A stretch of 64,000 nucleotides of DNA from Anarhynchus alexandrinus (lineage: Eukaryota; Chordata; Aves; Charadriiformes; Charadriidae), in NCBI GenBank assembly GCA_008711295.1, contig VUYV01000020.1, positions 2,467,296-2,531,295 on the forward strand. The letters are read 5' to 3'. Positions 1 to 13,084 of the stretch are shown one piece after another; within the stretch, counting starts at the first letter, position 1, and each line of letters opens with the position of its first letter. The position numbers and the translations under genes were made by a program. Under the pieces are notes generated by a model, which made no database searches, was not told where the DNA came from, and was given only the letters and a program-made list of their open reading frames with translations.

Positions 1-2692
1 AGGTATCTTTTATGCTGATTAAATCAACATAAATGCATATACTAATAATTTTTGATAGCCAGAGTAATTTTTCCACAAGTGCTTGGCAAGAATGTCATTA
101 ATTAAGAAGGACCACTGACCAGACTCACTTGTGTATGAAAAATGACAAAANGATTAAGCTGAGACATAGGAATGATGAAGAATTAACTGCATAATCAAAA
201 TCCTGGTGCCAAACTATGAATTTTAATTTTATTGCTCACTGAGGAAGACACATGGCAGACAAAAAACAAGGAGGACAGACATTAAAAACACCACAGGCAG
301 TTTTTCCAGTGAAATTAGAATTTGTTCACTTTCCTGTCAGGAACAAAGCAGCTTTATACAACACAAAGTTATCTATAAATCTTTGTGTGATAGAAGAGTA
401 AAGAGTCACAATTCAAGGGCTAGACTAGCTTCTCTGTCAATGGACTTTAGACCCAACTGATAGACTGGGGGGAAGACAAAAAGAACCCTGAATCATTCTT
501 TAAAAAAAACAAACCTTGATCACTTTGGGGGGTTTAAAAGTACTTCCCGGGCAGGTGAACAGGACTGCAGCATGAGAATTTTGTCCCTTTAGAAGACATT
601 TCATTTTGGTTTCTGGCCCTGTTTGAGAATAATGGATATTGATAGTATTTAAGTGGTTTAAGAGCTTCATCCACATGTCACAGACTTCTGTAGTCACAGT
701 TAGTCATGCTACACTTCACCCTGAGATTCCCACAGCAGAAATACCAGAAAAATCTGTATTCTTCTTTTCATTTTTTTCCCCCCACTAACAAGAAAAATAT
801 TTTAACTAGAGGGAAGCAATATGTTCTAACAGATCTTGGTAGAATCCTAAACTACTATAATTTGAATGAAATACCTGGGTTGATTAATTAGGCACCCACA
901 TGGCAATGCCCTCATCCATCCCCTATTTTTCCCAGAGCAATTCTTCACCCTTACACGAAACTATGACTTGGGCACTCTGTTGTGACTACAAATACTCACA
1001 TTTCCGAACAACTACATCACGTTTTACTCCTGCTCTTTACATTTGTACAGCTGACACATTTAATTCGGATAACAGCTGCTCCTGAGCATACCACTGATTC
1101 AGCTGTGGATACCCTGGAGGACTACTAATACCAAAGCTCAGCTGCCTGCCTCAGAACAGTACTTAGGACATATGTGTCAAAGCGTAAAAATATGCATAGT
1201 CTAGCATCTGTTTTAATCCTTCATTATAATAACACCAGCAAGATACAGACAAACTCTGGAATATATTATGCATAGATTCTAATCTCTTGAGAATATTGAG
1301 ACAGAAGACTAAGTAAAGATAGGTAAAGGAAATTAGCTGGCATTTTGCACTGATATCCACTCTAAGTTACTATCAAAGCAACGCAGCACAGCAACAGCAA
1401 ACTAAAATAAAGAACTAAATCCAATATGTACAAAATGCGCTCGTAAGAATTTGGCATTTCATTTTCCTTCGTGGAGCATTTGGTACGAGACACCAGTGCT
1501 AGTCCCACATACTTCGTATCTCCTCTAACTGCTTAGAAACCGCTAACATTCACATTCTGATCACTGCCACAGAGACGCATGAGATACAGCGCAGCACACA
1601 AGGGCATTAGAAGACATTCTGTTTATCTTCTAGTGGAAAAGGAAACAGTGCTATTCACTGCCATATAAACCCCATTTATTGACAATTCCGTAAAACATAT
1701 AATCCTTCAGACTCACACAGCTGAATCAACAGACTCATGACAGGAAGATAAAGAAAAAAAACAAGAAGGAAAAATCTATTGCCGGAATTAAATCACGTGC
1801 CAAAACAGTGGACATAAACAAATATATAAGAAAAGAATTAAGCGAGAACAAATGTGGAAAGCATTTCTGTCTTTTTGACAGGAGACAAGTTTTCTGGCAC
1901 TTAGATGAGAAAATGTAATAGAGTCTATTTCATACCAAAGGAAATCCCTGCTGCAAATATAGTAAACAACAGTGTCTTGTGTCTTACACAAGACAAAATC
2001 ATTGAACTCTATTAGGAAAAGCATACATAACACTTGCAAAGCCTGTACAATAACAAACATTTCTACCTTCCCAATTGATGCAAATACAAGAAATAGTGTA
2101 GCAGTCTGAAAACACAACAGATTTCTCTCTGTAATTTGCTAAAATTGTATCCAGATATTTTATGCTGTGGCATTCAAGTGGCTAAAAATATTGATATACA
2201 ATAATTACACAGGATATGCAATTGTTTGTGTACTATATAGAAGCAGCATATCAACCAAGCAATCAATGTTTCTGAACATATTTAACCAAATTAACACTGA
2301 TGTGCATGGGAACATAAGTAACATTTGCATGATGTGATAGTACGTTTTGTATTCTATACGTAAGAATAATAAACTCTTTTCATTACTGTTTCCAATTTTT
2401 ATTTTATTTTTATAAAAACAGAAAACCTCAAATTTGAGGTAAGCTTGCTTGAATCTGAATCTTCACATTGTGCGCATCTATAGTTCCATTCAACTTCTCT
2501 GAGCTTGGCTCTGTAGGTTTTGTTTCAGGTCAGATCTCAATCCAAACCAGTTCTATTTCCCAGAATCTGTCCAGATACGGGCAGGAATCTGTTCAGCAAC
2601 TCTAGGTATCTAAGCACATAAGCAGAAGAGAATAAGAGAAGACCTCCAGGGCTCTCAAAAGGGGGTCATAAATGCACATGAAGAATGAATTG

Positions 2693-2753
2693 TTAAAATA
2701 AATAAATAAATAAAAATAAAATAAAATAATAAATAAAAATAAAATAAATAAAT
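2693..2753. repeat. A-rich (AAAT)n simple repeat
   Basis: Imperfect run of aaat and aaaat units, followed after 15 bases by a short (CA)n. Confidence 0.95.
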
Positions 2754-2768
2754 ACCAAACAAACAATG

Positions 2769-2784
2769 CACACACACACACACC
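2769..2784. repeat. (CA)n microsatellite, about 8 units
   Basis: Short dinucleotide run gcacacacacacacac followed by cccc. Confidence 0.9.
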
Positions 2785-3289
2785 CCCAGTATAACGTTTT
2801 ACCTACTGAGAAATATATCGAAGGATATATGCAAGAAACGCTACCATTTGTTATGTTAAAATTATACTGGAAAAGTGCTAAACAATACTCCAGTGGAATC
2901 AGCTAAGCACTGGTAACATAAAAATGACTGGATACATCTTTTTCATCGATATTTCTATGATTTGAAAATTGTACCTATGGATACAGCTCCTTGCAGTTGG
3001 AGGTGGTTAGCAAATCGATGCAAAGTATCGCTGGCTCAATTTGCAATTTGCAGCACGAACAATTTTGGAACACTGAAATGTGGGGTAATTCATTAAGCCG
3101 AGTTTGCCTTAAATATTTAAAACATTTATGATAAAGCATTTAGTGTTAATATTCAAATGGTTTAGATGTGAGGCAAGGATAGCTTTGTTAATTGGTTCCT
3201 TAACTAAAGATATGATCATACAGTTATTAAAACCCTCGTACTACCCAGTGATTTAGAGATGCCATGCCAACAGCAACTATGTCACTTAC

Positions 3290-3325
3290 AAGAAACATCA
3301 ACTTAAAAAGAAACATCAATTTAAA
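3290..3325. repeat. 18-bp tandem duplication
   Basis: The unit aagaaacatcaayttaaa occurs twice in tandem with one mismatch. It overlaps a minus-strand exon-like segment (3290-3365). Confidence 0.93.
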
Positions 3326-4884
3326 TTCTTCAACAGTAGGAGCAATGTTTGCAGGAGTAAAACCCCTATAAAAAAAGATAATCACAAGTAATGCCCTACT
3401 TAAACTAGTTGAATGCCAGTTCTGATTGCTTTGGTGTTCCTTTTTAAGATAATTAAAGTGTGCAACACCTGTTCTGCTACTGACAACATACAGCTTAACC
3501 AAACTCTTAACTATGATTATTCTTTAGACGCAATTTAGAAATTATTTAGTGAAGACTCAAATTCACATGGAAATATCCATCAGACAGTATGAAATGGAAA
3601 AGCTGCCTCATCGGAAATTGTAAGACATGGTTTTTGTATTGAGGAAACAAATGTCTGATGTGAGATAGATCAGTGAAAGTATCAACCAATTATTTCTAAA
3701 TTCACTGAGTTCTGTGTTTTAGGGAAGAAATCTGATATGGTGTCAATTAGCAGTATCACCTGCTACACATACATACAGTTGCTAACTCAGTTAATCGGTG
3801 TCTCTAATCTGCATTGCTTACACTTTCCAGCGTATTCAAGACCTAACTGCTGACTACTGCAGGCCTGAACTGAGCTATGAAATAAAGGACAAAAGAAATA
3901 TTATTTATGGGACTGTTCATCAGACATGGACAGTGCAGCAGATTCAATCTCGTAAGCTTCATAGGTCTAGTTATTTTTAAATCAAATTGTATATTACTGG
4001 CAATAATAGATAACATGGTGAAAGAAGATCATAAATTTGGATTACAAGTAGGTCTACATTAACCTGCACAAACACTCCTACACAGCTCAGCAGCAGTGAG
4101 ATGGTGGAAGAGAAGGGCAGTGACTTCCAATATCTGTATATGGAGAATAAAATCTCCAGAAACTCAAGTTCCTGTGAGAAGAGTTAAATTATGGTTATTT
4201 TAAAGACAGAGCATTTAAGATAGAAAACTACTTTAACCAAAGTATTTCTTGTTCTTGCTGCTTCTCTCTTTTTCCACTTTTTTTTGGTGTGATTTCTTTT
4301 AGCTGTAGAGTAGAACCACATTTATCATATACAATTTGCCATGTGTCTCTTGCTGACTTAATAAGCAATCAGGAGAACTGTTTGATTAATTCAAAACAGT
4401 AATTCGCAACATCACACCAGTTCAACTAATTACAATGGATATTAGCTCTCTGAAACACCACCATCAGGCTAGAGTGGTACATTGGGTGCCGTAGCCCCAA
4501 GAAAATTTTATCATTTTGTTAAAATGTAGGTTTTCATCTCCTAGGATATAAAAATAATTTATGTTTGACATGTCTGTGAATTACACCACTAAAACTTGTG
4601 AGCAGGTGAGCAGACCTGCAGAAGACTGAGCTACTGAATTTGGGTCTCTTCAACTGGTTCCTTTATCAAAGAACAATTTGAATTAATAACCAGTCATACA
4701 GTTCCCTTCTTATGGTAAAACATCTAAAAATAATAAACTGTTTTAAATCTAATGTCATAAATCCTAAAATCAATTTGGAGGCAATGGAAGAAGAACAGAA
4801 TAGATGGTTACCAGAAAAATAAAGTAAGACTTTTCTTTTAAACCGTATTTTTTATTTTAAGTGTAATAGAAAATAAAGTTCTTC

Positions 4885-4922
4885 AAAAGAAAATTGGTTA
4901 TGTTTTACCTCAAACCAGGACA
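4885..4922 (-). mobile_element. LTR terminal fragment matching the solo LTR at 21.6 kb
   Basis: The + strand aaaattggttatgttttacc followed by tcaaaccaggaca is identical, but for one base, to the end of the solo LTR at 21565-21597. Left of it, the sequence aagttcttcaaaagaaaatt remains loosely similar to aagttactgaacaaaatt of that LTR, and the similarity then fades. It is either the surviving 5' tip (minus orientation) of a related LTR or a more diverged family member whose left boundary I could not place. Confidence 0.6.
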
Positions 4923-7900
4923 CCTCTAAATAACACGATTCTTGCCTCAGAAATGACAGCAGTGCTCTGTGGTAAAGAGTATCTTTTAAAGGAATCTCAC
5001 CATGCAGTTATGTGAATTTTGATTCTGTAGACATAACTGCCATTAGCATATCAATTCAATTTACCTGAATGTGCTGTATTACCTTTTAAACCATCTACTT
5101 CACTTTATTAAGCTGATAATTTGAACTCAGTACTGCATTATTTTGATATGCAGCTAAAAAAGAAGTTATGTATTTTATTCTTATATATTAATGTAGTGAA
5201 AACACGTTTGAGGAGGCAGCTCTTCATTATACTTCAATGCTTTATTCCTAGCTGTACTTGATGTCAGTTATGACTAGGAGGCTATTATCAGGCTAATACT
5301 GTCTTTTCCTCCATAATATTATTATTCTCAGTATAATGACATAAATCTCAGTTTTGAAATAGAAGCAATCAATATTATTTATTGCTGTGTTTTCATTAAC
5401 TAGAAATTTACAGGGAATACAGGACTGTGACTTATTTACGTCCTTCATGGCGAAGAACCTTTGAACTTCAGAACTGTTGCCCCCTCACAGGCCCTTCTGG
5501 CCTTCCCTACCTATGCCCAAAGTCAAATTTTCACACTTCATTTTCAGACCTCTTACTATACCTGCTCCTCTCAGCTCACGCCCTCTTTCCTTCACCTTGG
5601 CAGCTCACTAAGCGTTAGTGTTTCCCATTTCCCTACTAGGTCAAGTATCCTGAAATAGATGATGTAACATATTCAGGATGAATTTTTATATACTTTGAAT
5701 ATAGCCTTCAAATTTTAGTTGAAGTCAATAACTAACCTGTGTCCTTTTGACCATAAAATGTTTAAGAACCCTACTGCCTCCACTAGCAGGTAATCGTGGT
5801 ATTGATTGATGTAATATATGTCCTTCTATATATACCCTATCCATCTATTTCATATCTGACCATAGAGCTTTCTTGACTTCCTACAACTCCCAATGTATCA
5901 ACTATATCAACCCCAAACTCAAACTTCCTGATCTTTTTTTTTTATGTTATTTTGTATTGCCTTTTTTTTTTTTTTATATATTACTCCAGAGAAGGCTGGT
6001 CAGTGTTTCTACCTAAATACACACAGATGACTCTCAATATCTCACTTTCAGATTCTTAAGGTCAACTCAGGAAAGGGATGGGTAAGCCAAAAGAATTCAA
6101 TAGTGCCAAAATGTTACTGAAACATTGGTTTATAGAAATCTTTTTAAGTGGTTTCAGGGAAAAGAGTCCAGGAGCATGCTTACTTAGCAAAAGTGACTGA
6201 AGCGTAGAGAAAAAAAGTCATGGTGATTTTAATGCCACAGTACCATTGGTTTTACACGCTACATTGTGGACTGAAGCACATACAAGTCTTACAGAGAACC
6301 CTCAGAATCTCAGTAGCTGAAACCTGCATCCCTACAACTCACCTGCTGTTACTGACAACAATAGCCAGATTAAAGTTAAAATGTGCGTGCCTAACACATA
6401 TTAGTATCGCATTTTCATTTTGTTATACACACATATCATAAAAATAGGATTTCTACGTGAATCAAACTGCATTTAAAATGATCTCTTATACTCAGGGATT
6501 CTACCATATTTGCTGATTTTCCACAAATAAATAAGTAAAACAAAAATACAGTGGTTGGACATGGACAACTTTCGGCTCTAATAATTTTTATATAGCTGGA
6601 ATACTAAAAATCATTTGTCTGATTCCATTTTCTATATGTGGTGATTAAGTCCATATATTAAGCACTGTGTGAAAACACTACAATTAGATACTATTTAAAG
6701 ATGCATGTCTGTACACGAAAAGCAATTTGGGCAACCACAAACAAAATAACAAAATGCATAATGCTAAGAGATCAACTAGTGTAAGGGACTTGACATTTAC
6801 TTCTGTTTCATGACAGGTATTTAAGACAAAAAGAAAAAACAAAACAACAACAAAAAAAACCCCAAGCAATCCCAAAGCATGACTATAACTAAGGAAAGAC
6901 CAGAAATAGTAGGAAGAGCGAGAAAAAGAAAAAAAAGAGAAAAGGCAGTGAAAATTAATAAACAGGCAGTTCCATACTATTCTATACTTATCTCATTCCA
7001 ACACATCTTTTTAAAGGAACTTTCTTTTAAAGTAATATTTAAGCCCAAAGCAAAAGGTAACAAAAAAAAATTCTTTCTCCATACAAATGAGATCTGATTT
7101 TACTGTGACACCTCTTAATATATTTGTCTTCAGACTTTAATATATTCACCATGCTTTGCGAAGGCAAAAAAAAAAAAAAAGCTCTTTCAGCAGAATTGGT
7201 TATCCCCCTTGGCACAAGGACCTCATCTTTGAGTTTACCTGGTTAGAACCCATCTGTGCCCCATCAGGCCAGTAGAGAACGCATAAAAGAGCATTACTAC
7301 ACTTCTTTTGTTTCTCACGATACAAAACTTTGTTCTCCTGCACAAGTGCAGTATAATTGTGAAAATATCTCAGCAGGTGTGCACTGCCAATGTTAATTTG
7401 TAAGAATTCAAAGATTATTTTTATTATAAATAATACATTATTGTAGAATGTCAGTATTCTAAAAGGTAAGCCCTGCGCATACACTTTTAGCTCCACACCT
7501 ACAGCTTCGGTTTTCCACCTCTGTTTCAAAGCAATAATGTTGCACATACATAAACAGAAATAAATAAATAAAAACCAAAAGTATGTTTTAGTACACTGCA
7601 AATGGAGAGCACTGTAGCTGCTCCTGTACTATGACTCCAGCCATGACTGTTTTGCATTAGTGAAGTCTATGAACATGCCCCTTCTACACCAAAAAATTCA
7701 ACCTCAAAATGACTCACATTCTCATAAATACTAATGCTAAAGGCTCGAGACACATTTAAATTAGAACTCAAAGTTAAACCTTCATGACTTTTGAAATATT
7801 AAACCATCATCATCAAAAATACATTTTTAGAGGTATTACATACATTTTATGCAGTGATGTGCCTTTTCAGAAAGAGACGTTCCAGACCTGCACTTCAATA

Positions 7901-8816
7901 AAAGGTTTGGACTACAGACCAAACTTTAGTCAAATACAAGGCTGAGAATGACAACCTCCTGAACCCTTTGGCTTTGAAAAAGCAGCCATGCTTCTGCAAG
8001 AAACATACAGTTTAAACTAATCACTTTTGAGAGTGAGTTCATACATGCCTAACGGTTCTCTTAAAACAGAAAGATTACCTGAAATATTCTGTTACCAATT
8101 TTCTTCTATATCTATACACATACGATTGTTAGTGCCATAGGATCACAATTAAGCTCTGAACCAGTAAACCAGGACAAGCAAGCCTGATTTTCCTTACTGT
8201 CAATGGATTCACACTCTTTGGCTCTTCTTTTCTAAAAACTCTGTTCAAGATCTGTTTAACGTCATTATTCTCCACAGTATAGAGAATTCACTATATTATT
8301 GATAACCAGTATAGGCTTATGTTCAGTGTTCTTACTGTATAATAAATTCAGACTGAAAATTAACATTAAACCTGTCACATGCTGAATGAGCATGCAGTTG
8401 GCAATAAAAACTTCCAAAAAAAAGCAAAATCTTTCTGTACCAGTGGAGATTAAAATGATGATATATCCTAAAAGAGGATACATTTGGGACACAAGTCATT
8501 AACACTAGCCATCATTAGCATGCTCCCTATGCAGAGGCCAGAAATGCACCAATTCTAACAACCACCTTTAAAGTCCCCAGACTTGATATTTTGTTTTAAA
8601 GTAGAGCATTTACTCCACGATCAACACATTCAAACACAAAGAGAAAGAGTTTCTACAACTGTATCTGAAAACTAACTGGTGGAGACTCCTGAAGAGGGAA
8701 CAATTACGTTAAAAAAGTAGCACATCAAAAAGTGGCTTCATAAAAATTTCCACTCCTCCCACCCATTACAGAATACTCAATCATATTAATTGGGATCCCC
8801 TAATGAAAATTAAATG

Positions 8817-8872
8817 GTGTATATATATTTATACACCCACATATATGTAAATATATATACATATGCCTGAAA
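8817..8872. repeat. AT-rich (TA)n-like palindromic tract
   Basis: Interrupted tatata runs with partly self-complementary segments (gtatatatatttatacac and catatatgtaaatatatata). Confidence 0.85.
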
Positions 8873-9108
8873 TCACCAAAGAAGTCAGCACAAAGCCACG
8901 GTTAAAAGCTAGAATGGACTTGACATACTAGCTTATGAACTTCAGATTTCAAAATAAGAAGCTGATTTAACATAGCACTCAATTACAGAGATCCAATAAA
9001 AATTGTTTTAAAAGCTTGAAAGAATAGGATTATGCACCTCATCTGCTCAAGGGCAAGCATAAACTAAAGGATGCTCATGTGATGAAGGTTAAAATGACAA
9101 CATGCAAT

Positions 9109-9134
9109 TGATGATTAAAGGGACTTAATCATCA
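9109..9134. repeat. Perfect inverted repeat, 10-bp stem
   Basis: tgatgattaa and ttaatcatca are separated by agggac. The arms contain homeodomain-like ATTA cores in both orientations. Function unknown. Confidence 0.9.
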
Positions 9135-12100
9135 GGCTCTCTAATGTTTTTGAGGTGGAAAGAGGGGAAGGTTAACTTCCACAGAAATGTGGGTCAATCA
9201 AGTAAAACAGAGTATGAGACACAAAGATAAATCATACTTGGGTATTATTGTTTTGATATACTTCTAAAATATTTTGTCAAGATTTTTGGTTTGCCTGCAG
9301 GGTTTTGGTATGTTTGTTTGTTTGTTTTGTTTTTTTAATAGAAATGTCCAGAGTCAGAATGGATGAATCTTACAAAACAATGCATTAGCTTCTTTCAAGC
9401 AGGAAAGATGCATAGAAGGGACATCCTGGCATTTTGTTTAATATTAATGATATTGCCAGTTAATGTCCACATTCAATAAATTTGTAAGTTAAAATATGGG
9501 GCAGGTTTAGCTATCTAAGATTTGACACAAGTTAATTCCAACTTGTCAAATATATTGGTTTTGACAAGGCCAAAACTCTTACATGAAACAAATTCATTCC
9601 CTTTTGAGGACATCCACGCAAGGCAACAAAAGATTTGCCAGAATCATAAAAAACTTCATCTTATTTAAATCTTAAAATATATGACAAACTTTCAAAACCT
9701 ACCGCTGGACAAGAACTATGTATGATGATTATTTACTAAGGGTTTGGGCTTTTTTTTAACGCCCTCAATTGGAATGAATCATTTTATGAAGGTACACAGC
9801 CTATAAGTTTAATAGTACAGATTACAACAGACAACAAACAGCAAAGCTTCAAAGCAAACTGTCTCCTCCCAATAAATAAATTACATTGTGCAGAAATCCC
9901 CAGTCACAGAAGCAGGACCAGAGATTATCAAATTTAAAGGACAAATTACAACGATCTTGTCATTCCCAATCTCACACAGAAGAGAACACGATAATGATTT
10001 AATTCTTTTTAACTTTATTGGGTTGGGGTTTTTTGCCAACGTTAAAATATCAATGTAGCTCTTACTCAATTCAAAGTCTTCAGCCCTCTTATTTTTTTTC
10101 TTTATAATCCTTGCTCTGCTGAATTTAATTGCCTTGGCAATGCCAGAACGCTGCCTGATCCTAACAGGTCAGCATTGATCGCTCTAAACCAATTGGTTCC
10201 TTCATTACAGAGAAAATGAAGTAAAGAGGAAAGGCAGGTGTGCTCTCGCACAGTCAGCTGGACTTCAGTTTCTCTTGCCCTTCTTCTCCCTCATTAACTA
10301 GCAACCAATCGATCAGGAACCTGCTCAGAACCCACAAAACCTATTCATCACTTCTGACATGGAATGGTTTTAACAGGTCACTAAAGTAAAGACTATTTGA
10401 GGTATCTATCTTTAGAGCCTTTAGAGCTCATATGATTTTTAAACTGATGTCTAAGAGAAAGGAAAATCGAAACCTTACACTCCTATACAGTTCTAGTCTA
10501 AACCTCAAATCCAAAATAAAACCTGTTATTTATTTGCCCAAGACAAGAATCTGTGGTGTAGTGTACCTAATTTTAAACTAACTTTATTGTGAAGTACTTT
10601 GATAGATAGAGAAAAAGACCACAGCTGGGAGAAAGAGTGCTCATGGCCCCACTCCCTGCTTCTAGCTCATTCTCTTCTGCACTTCCACGGTCTTTAGTTG
10701 AACAAATTCAAAATGCCAGTGAATGTTCATCCTAAAGCTTTACACATCATTTCTGCCTCCGCTTTTTTAAATAACTGAACACTGCTAGTATTTCCAGCCA
10801 TTTCACATCACTTTTTCCTAATAGCCCCTTTCCTATCAAGCTCCACACTTTGCAACAGAACCCCTTTACCTCATTTGCCAAAAATTGCTAACTGTTCAAA
10901 TTACTCTTAAAAATTATTCTTCTTGAAAATTTATCTGTACTGATTAGCTCTTACTCTGGTCAGTTATTCATGTTGTTCCTTCTCTTTCTCCGATCGTAAA
11001 CTCTGCAGAATATGCCTCGTCGTTACGCTTTGTTCACTAAAACAGGATTGTAATTTCACATTACTATCAGTTCAAAATACTGCTACCAAGGCAATTCAGG
11101 AGAAGAAATCAAAGAGACACTGTAATAAATATGTAAGTAGGGAACAAGATGTTAGAATGGGAAAAAAAAACCACAAACAAAACACCTCAAGAAGAGAACT
11201 AAACAGAGCATAAGGGAACAAGAAAAAAACAAAGGGAAATGACAACAAACAAACTGGATGAAGAAACAAAGGAGAGTGGCACTGCTTTGATTAGGAAAAA
11301 GAAAATTCCAATGAAAGATACTGCATAAAAAAAATTAACTTACTTCTACTAAAAGAACCGGAAAAGATAAACAGAGAACCAGCATGTCACTTTATCGTAC
11401 ACTGAATGGGAGGAAAAATTTAAGAGGGCAGCAGAACATAGAGATGTAATCCTTGTAATTGCAAGCCAGCACAAGAGCCGTTTCTCCCCCAGTTATGTCT
11501 ATCATCATCTCACAAATTAAAAGAAGAGGTTTAGATTATTATTTTGAACAAATCCACGGGAATGAATCAGCTGAATCCACAGAAGATTATAAGGAAAATC
11601 AGGTGTTTCATCTGTGTTCTTCGCAATAGAGACATGATGTGACCAGTGAAACTTATTTCAGTTGAGAAAAAATTTATCCATTAGATCCTATTCAACTCAG
11701 ACTACTGTAACAATTGTTAATTATACAGTAAAATAGAATTACCAAGGACAAATACATTAACTAATTCTTTTGCTAAACATTTCCTCCCCTATGGTAACAT
11801 AGAAAATCAGCTTGCTTTCTGCTGTTGTTTTTCACCTTTTTTTTTTTTTAACTCCTCTTTTCCCTTCTTTTTTTTAAACCTTTGAAGCAACCATCCTGTG
11901 TATCATTCAAAGGCCATGATTTCTGAAAAGATGATATTGCTATTCAGGAACACAGTCTCCTGGGAAGTAAATCAATTTACCAATACAGCGCACTATAATA
12001 AAGGGCTATTCACATGACCTAAGTTAGCAATTTGGATTCTACCTGAGCTCCTGAGGATGATTCAAGTTCCTCAAGTCTGACTGGGTTATCCTTTGTCATT

Positions 12101-13084
12101 GAATCACAGACACACATTCATGAGTAGGTATCTAACTTGGACAGAAACTGGATGATTACACCTGCTGTGACACATAAATAGTCATACAGATGTCGAAAGA
12201 GAAATACGAACATGCTCAACAACCATGTTAATGACTGTATGATGAGGGAACTTAACTGATCTTTCCCATAATCAGTCAGAAATTATCTTCTAATGCTAAA
12301 AATATGTTCCAGTAGATTTGTGGCAATCCTACTAAAAAAATCCCAAAAAAACAACAATTAAAAATTTGAGATACTACTGCAGAAAAAATTGCAGGACCAT
12401 TTCTCCTTTGGCATTTTAAAAATCAGTTAAATCAAAGGTTCCCAAATTCTTTGGACAAGATGACAGTGGCAGTCCTCCAAGTTTCTCAGACCTCTGGAAA
12501 CTCTGTCAAACTTATTAAAAAAATTATCTTATGAGTACCACAATAAAAGAAGTCTGGTTCTCTACCGCTGTGTATCACAGATTTAATTGGTTTTGAGACA
12601 TGCAAACTCCAAATTAGGTTTCTACAAAACTGGGGTATTTATAAAGCCTTTTGCTGTCTCTGTCTGACCCTTTTTTGAAGGGAGATCCTATGGTACCTGA
12701 TAATCTCTAGGCCTTTTTCCAGCAAAGGCATTAAAGAATCTCTTTCCTATATTTGGTGTCTGTCAGCATAGACTTCATTCCTTTATGGAATCAGGTACAT
12801 ACACTATAAAAGAAATGTACTTCACCATACTATGTCCCCACAAACAGTAATCAATAAATCCCAGTTTATACACCGTGGAGCTAGATTGTCCCATGGATCA
12901 CTTCCAACTCATGATACATGTGCTGACAACCAGAATGCAGAAGAAACATTAGCTTTTAAGAAACAATACTGTATTGACCCTATGGTCATCATGCTGCTTT
13001 TACTCCAACTACCAATTTGAGTCACATGTAATCTAGAAATCAGAGTCCAGAAGTCTCAGAAAAAAAAGGCTTAAAAGAGAATTT

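Larger units (their letters stand above)
5..4884. other. Intronic sequence without recognised genes
   Basis: Unique AT-rich DNA. Apart from the simple repeats at 2.7 kb and the tandem duplication at 3.3 kb I see nothing assignable. A single ambiguous base lies at 151. Confidence 0.7.
4923..13084. other. Intronic sequence without recognised genes
   Basis: Unique AT-rich DNA with small low-complexity tracts (T runs at 5933-5980, AC-only at 6834-6865, GT-only at 9301-9337). The stretch 10081-10330 is more balanced in composition, with accaattgg and accaatcgat motifs. It could be a conserved non-coding element, but this cannot be judged from one sequence. Confidence 0.6.

Noticed and set aside
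7200..7601. 133-codon minus-strand ORF, one of the longest in the window
   Set aside because: The translation is low in recognisable motifs, aromatic- and Ile-rich as expected from random AT-rich DNA, and partly low complexity.
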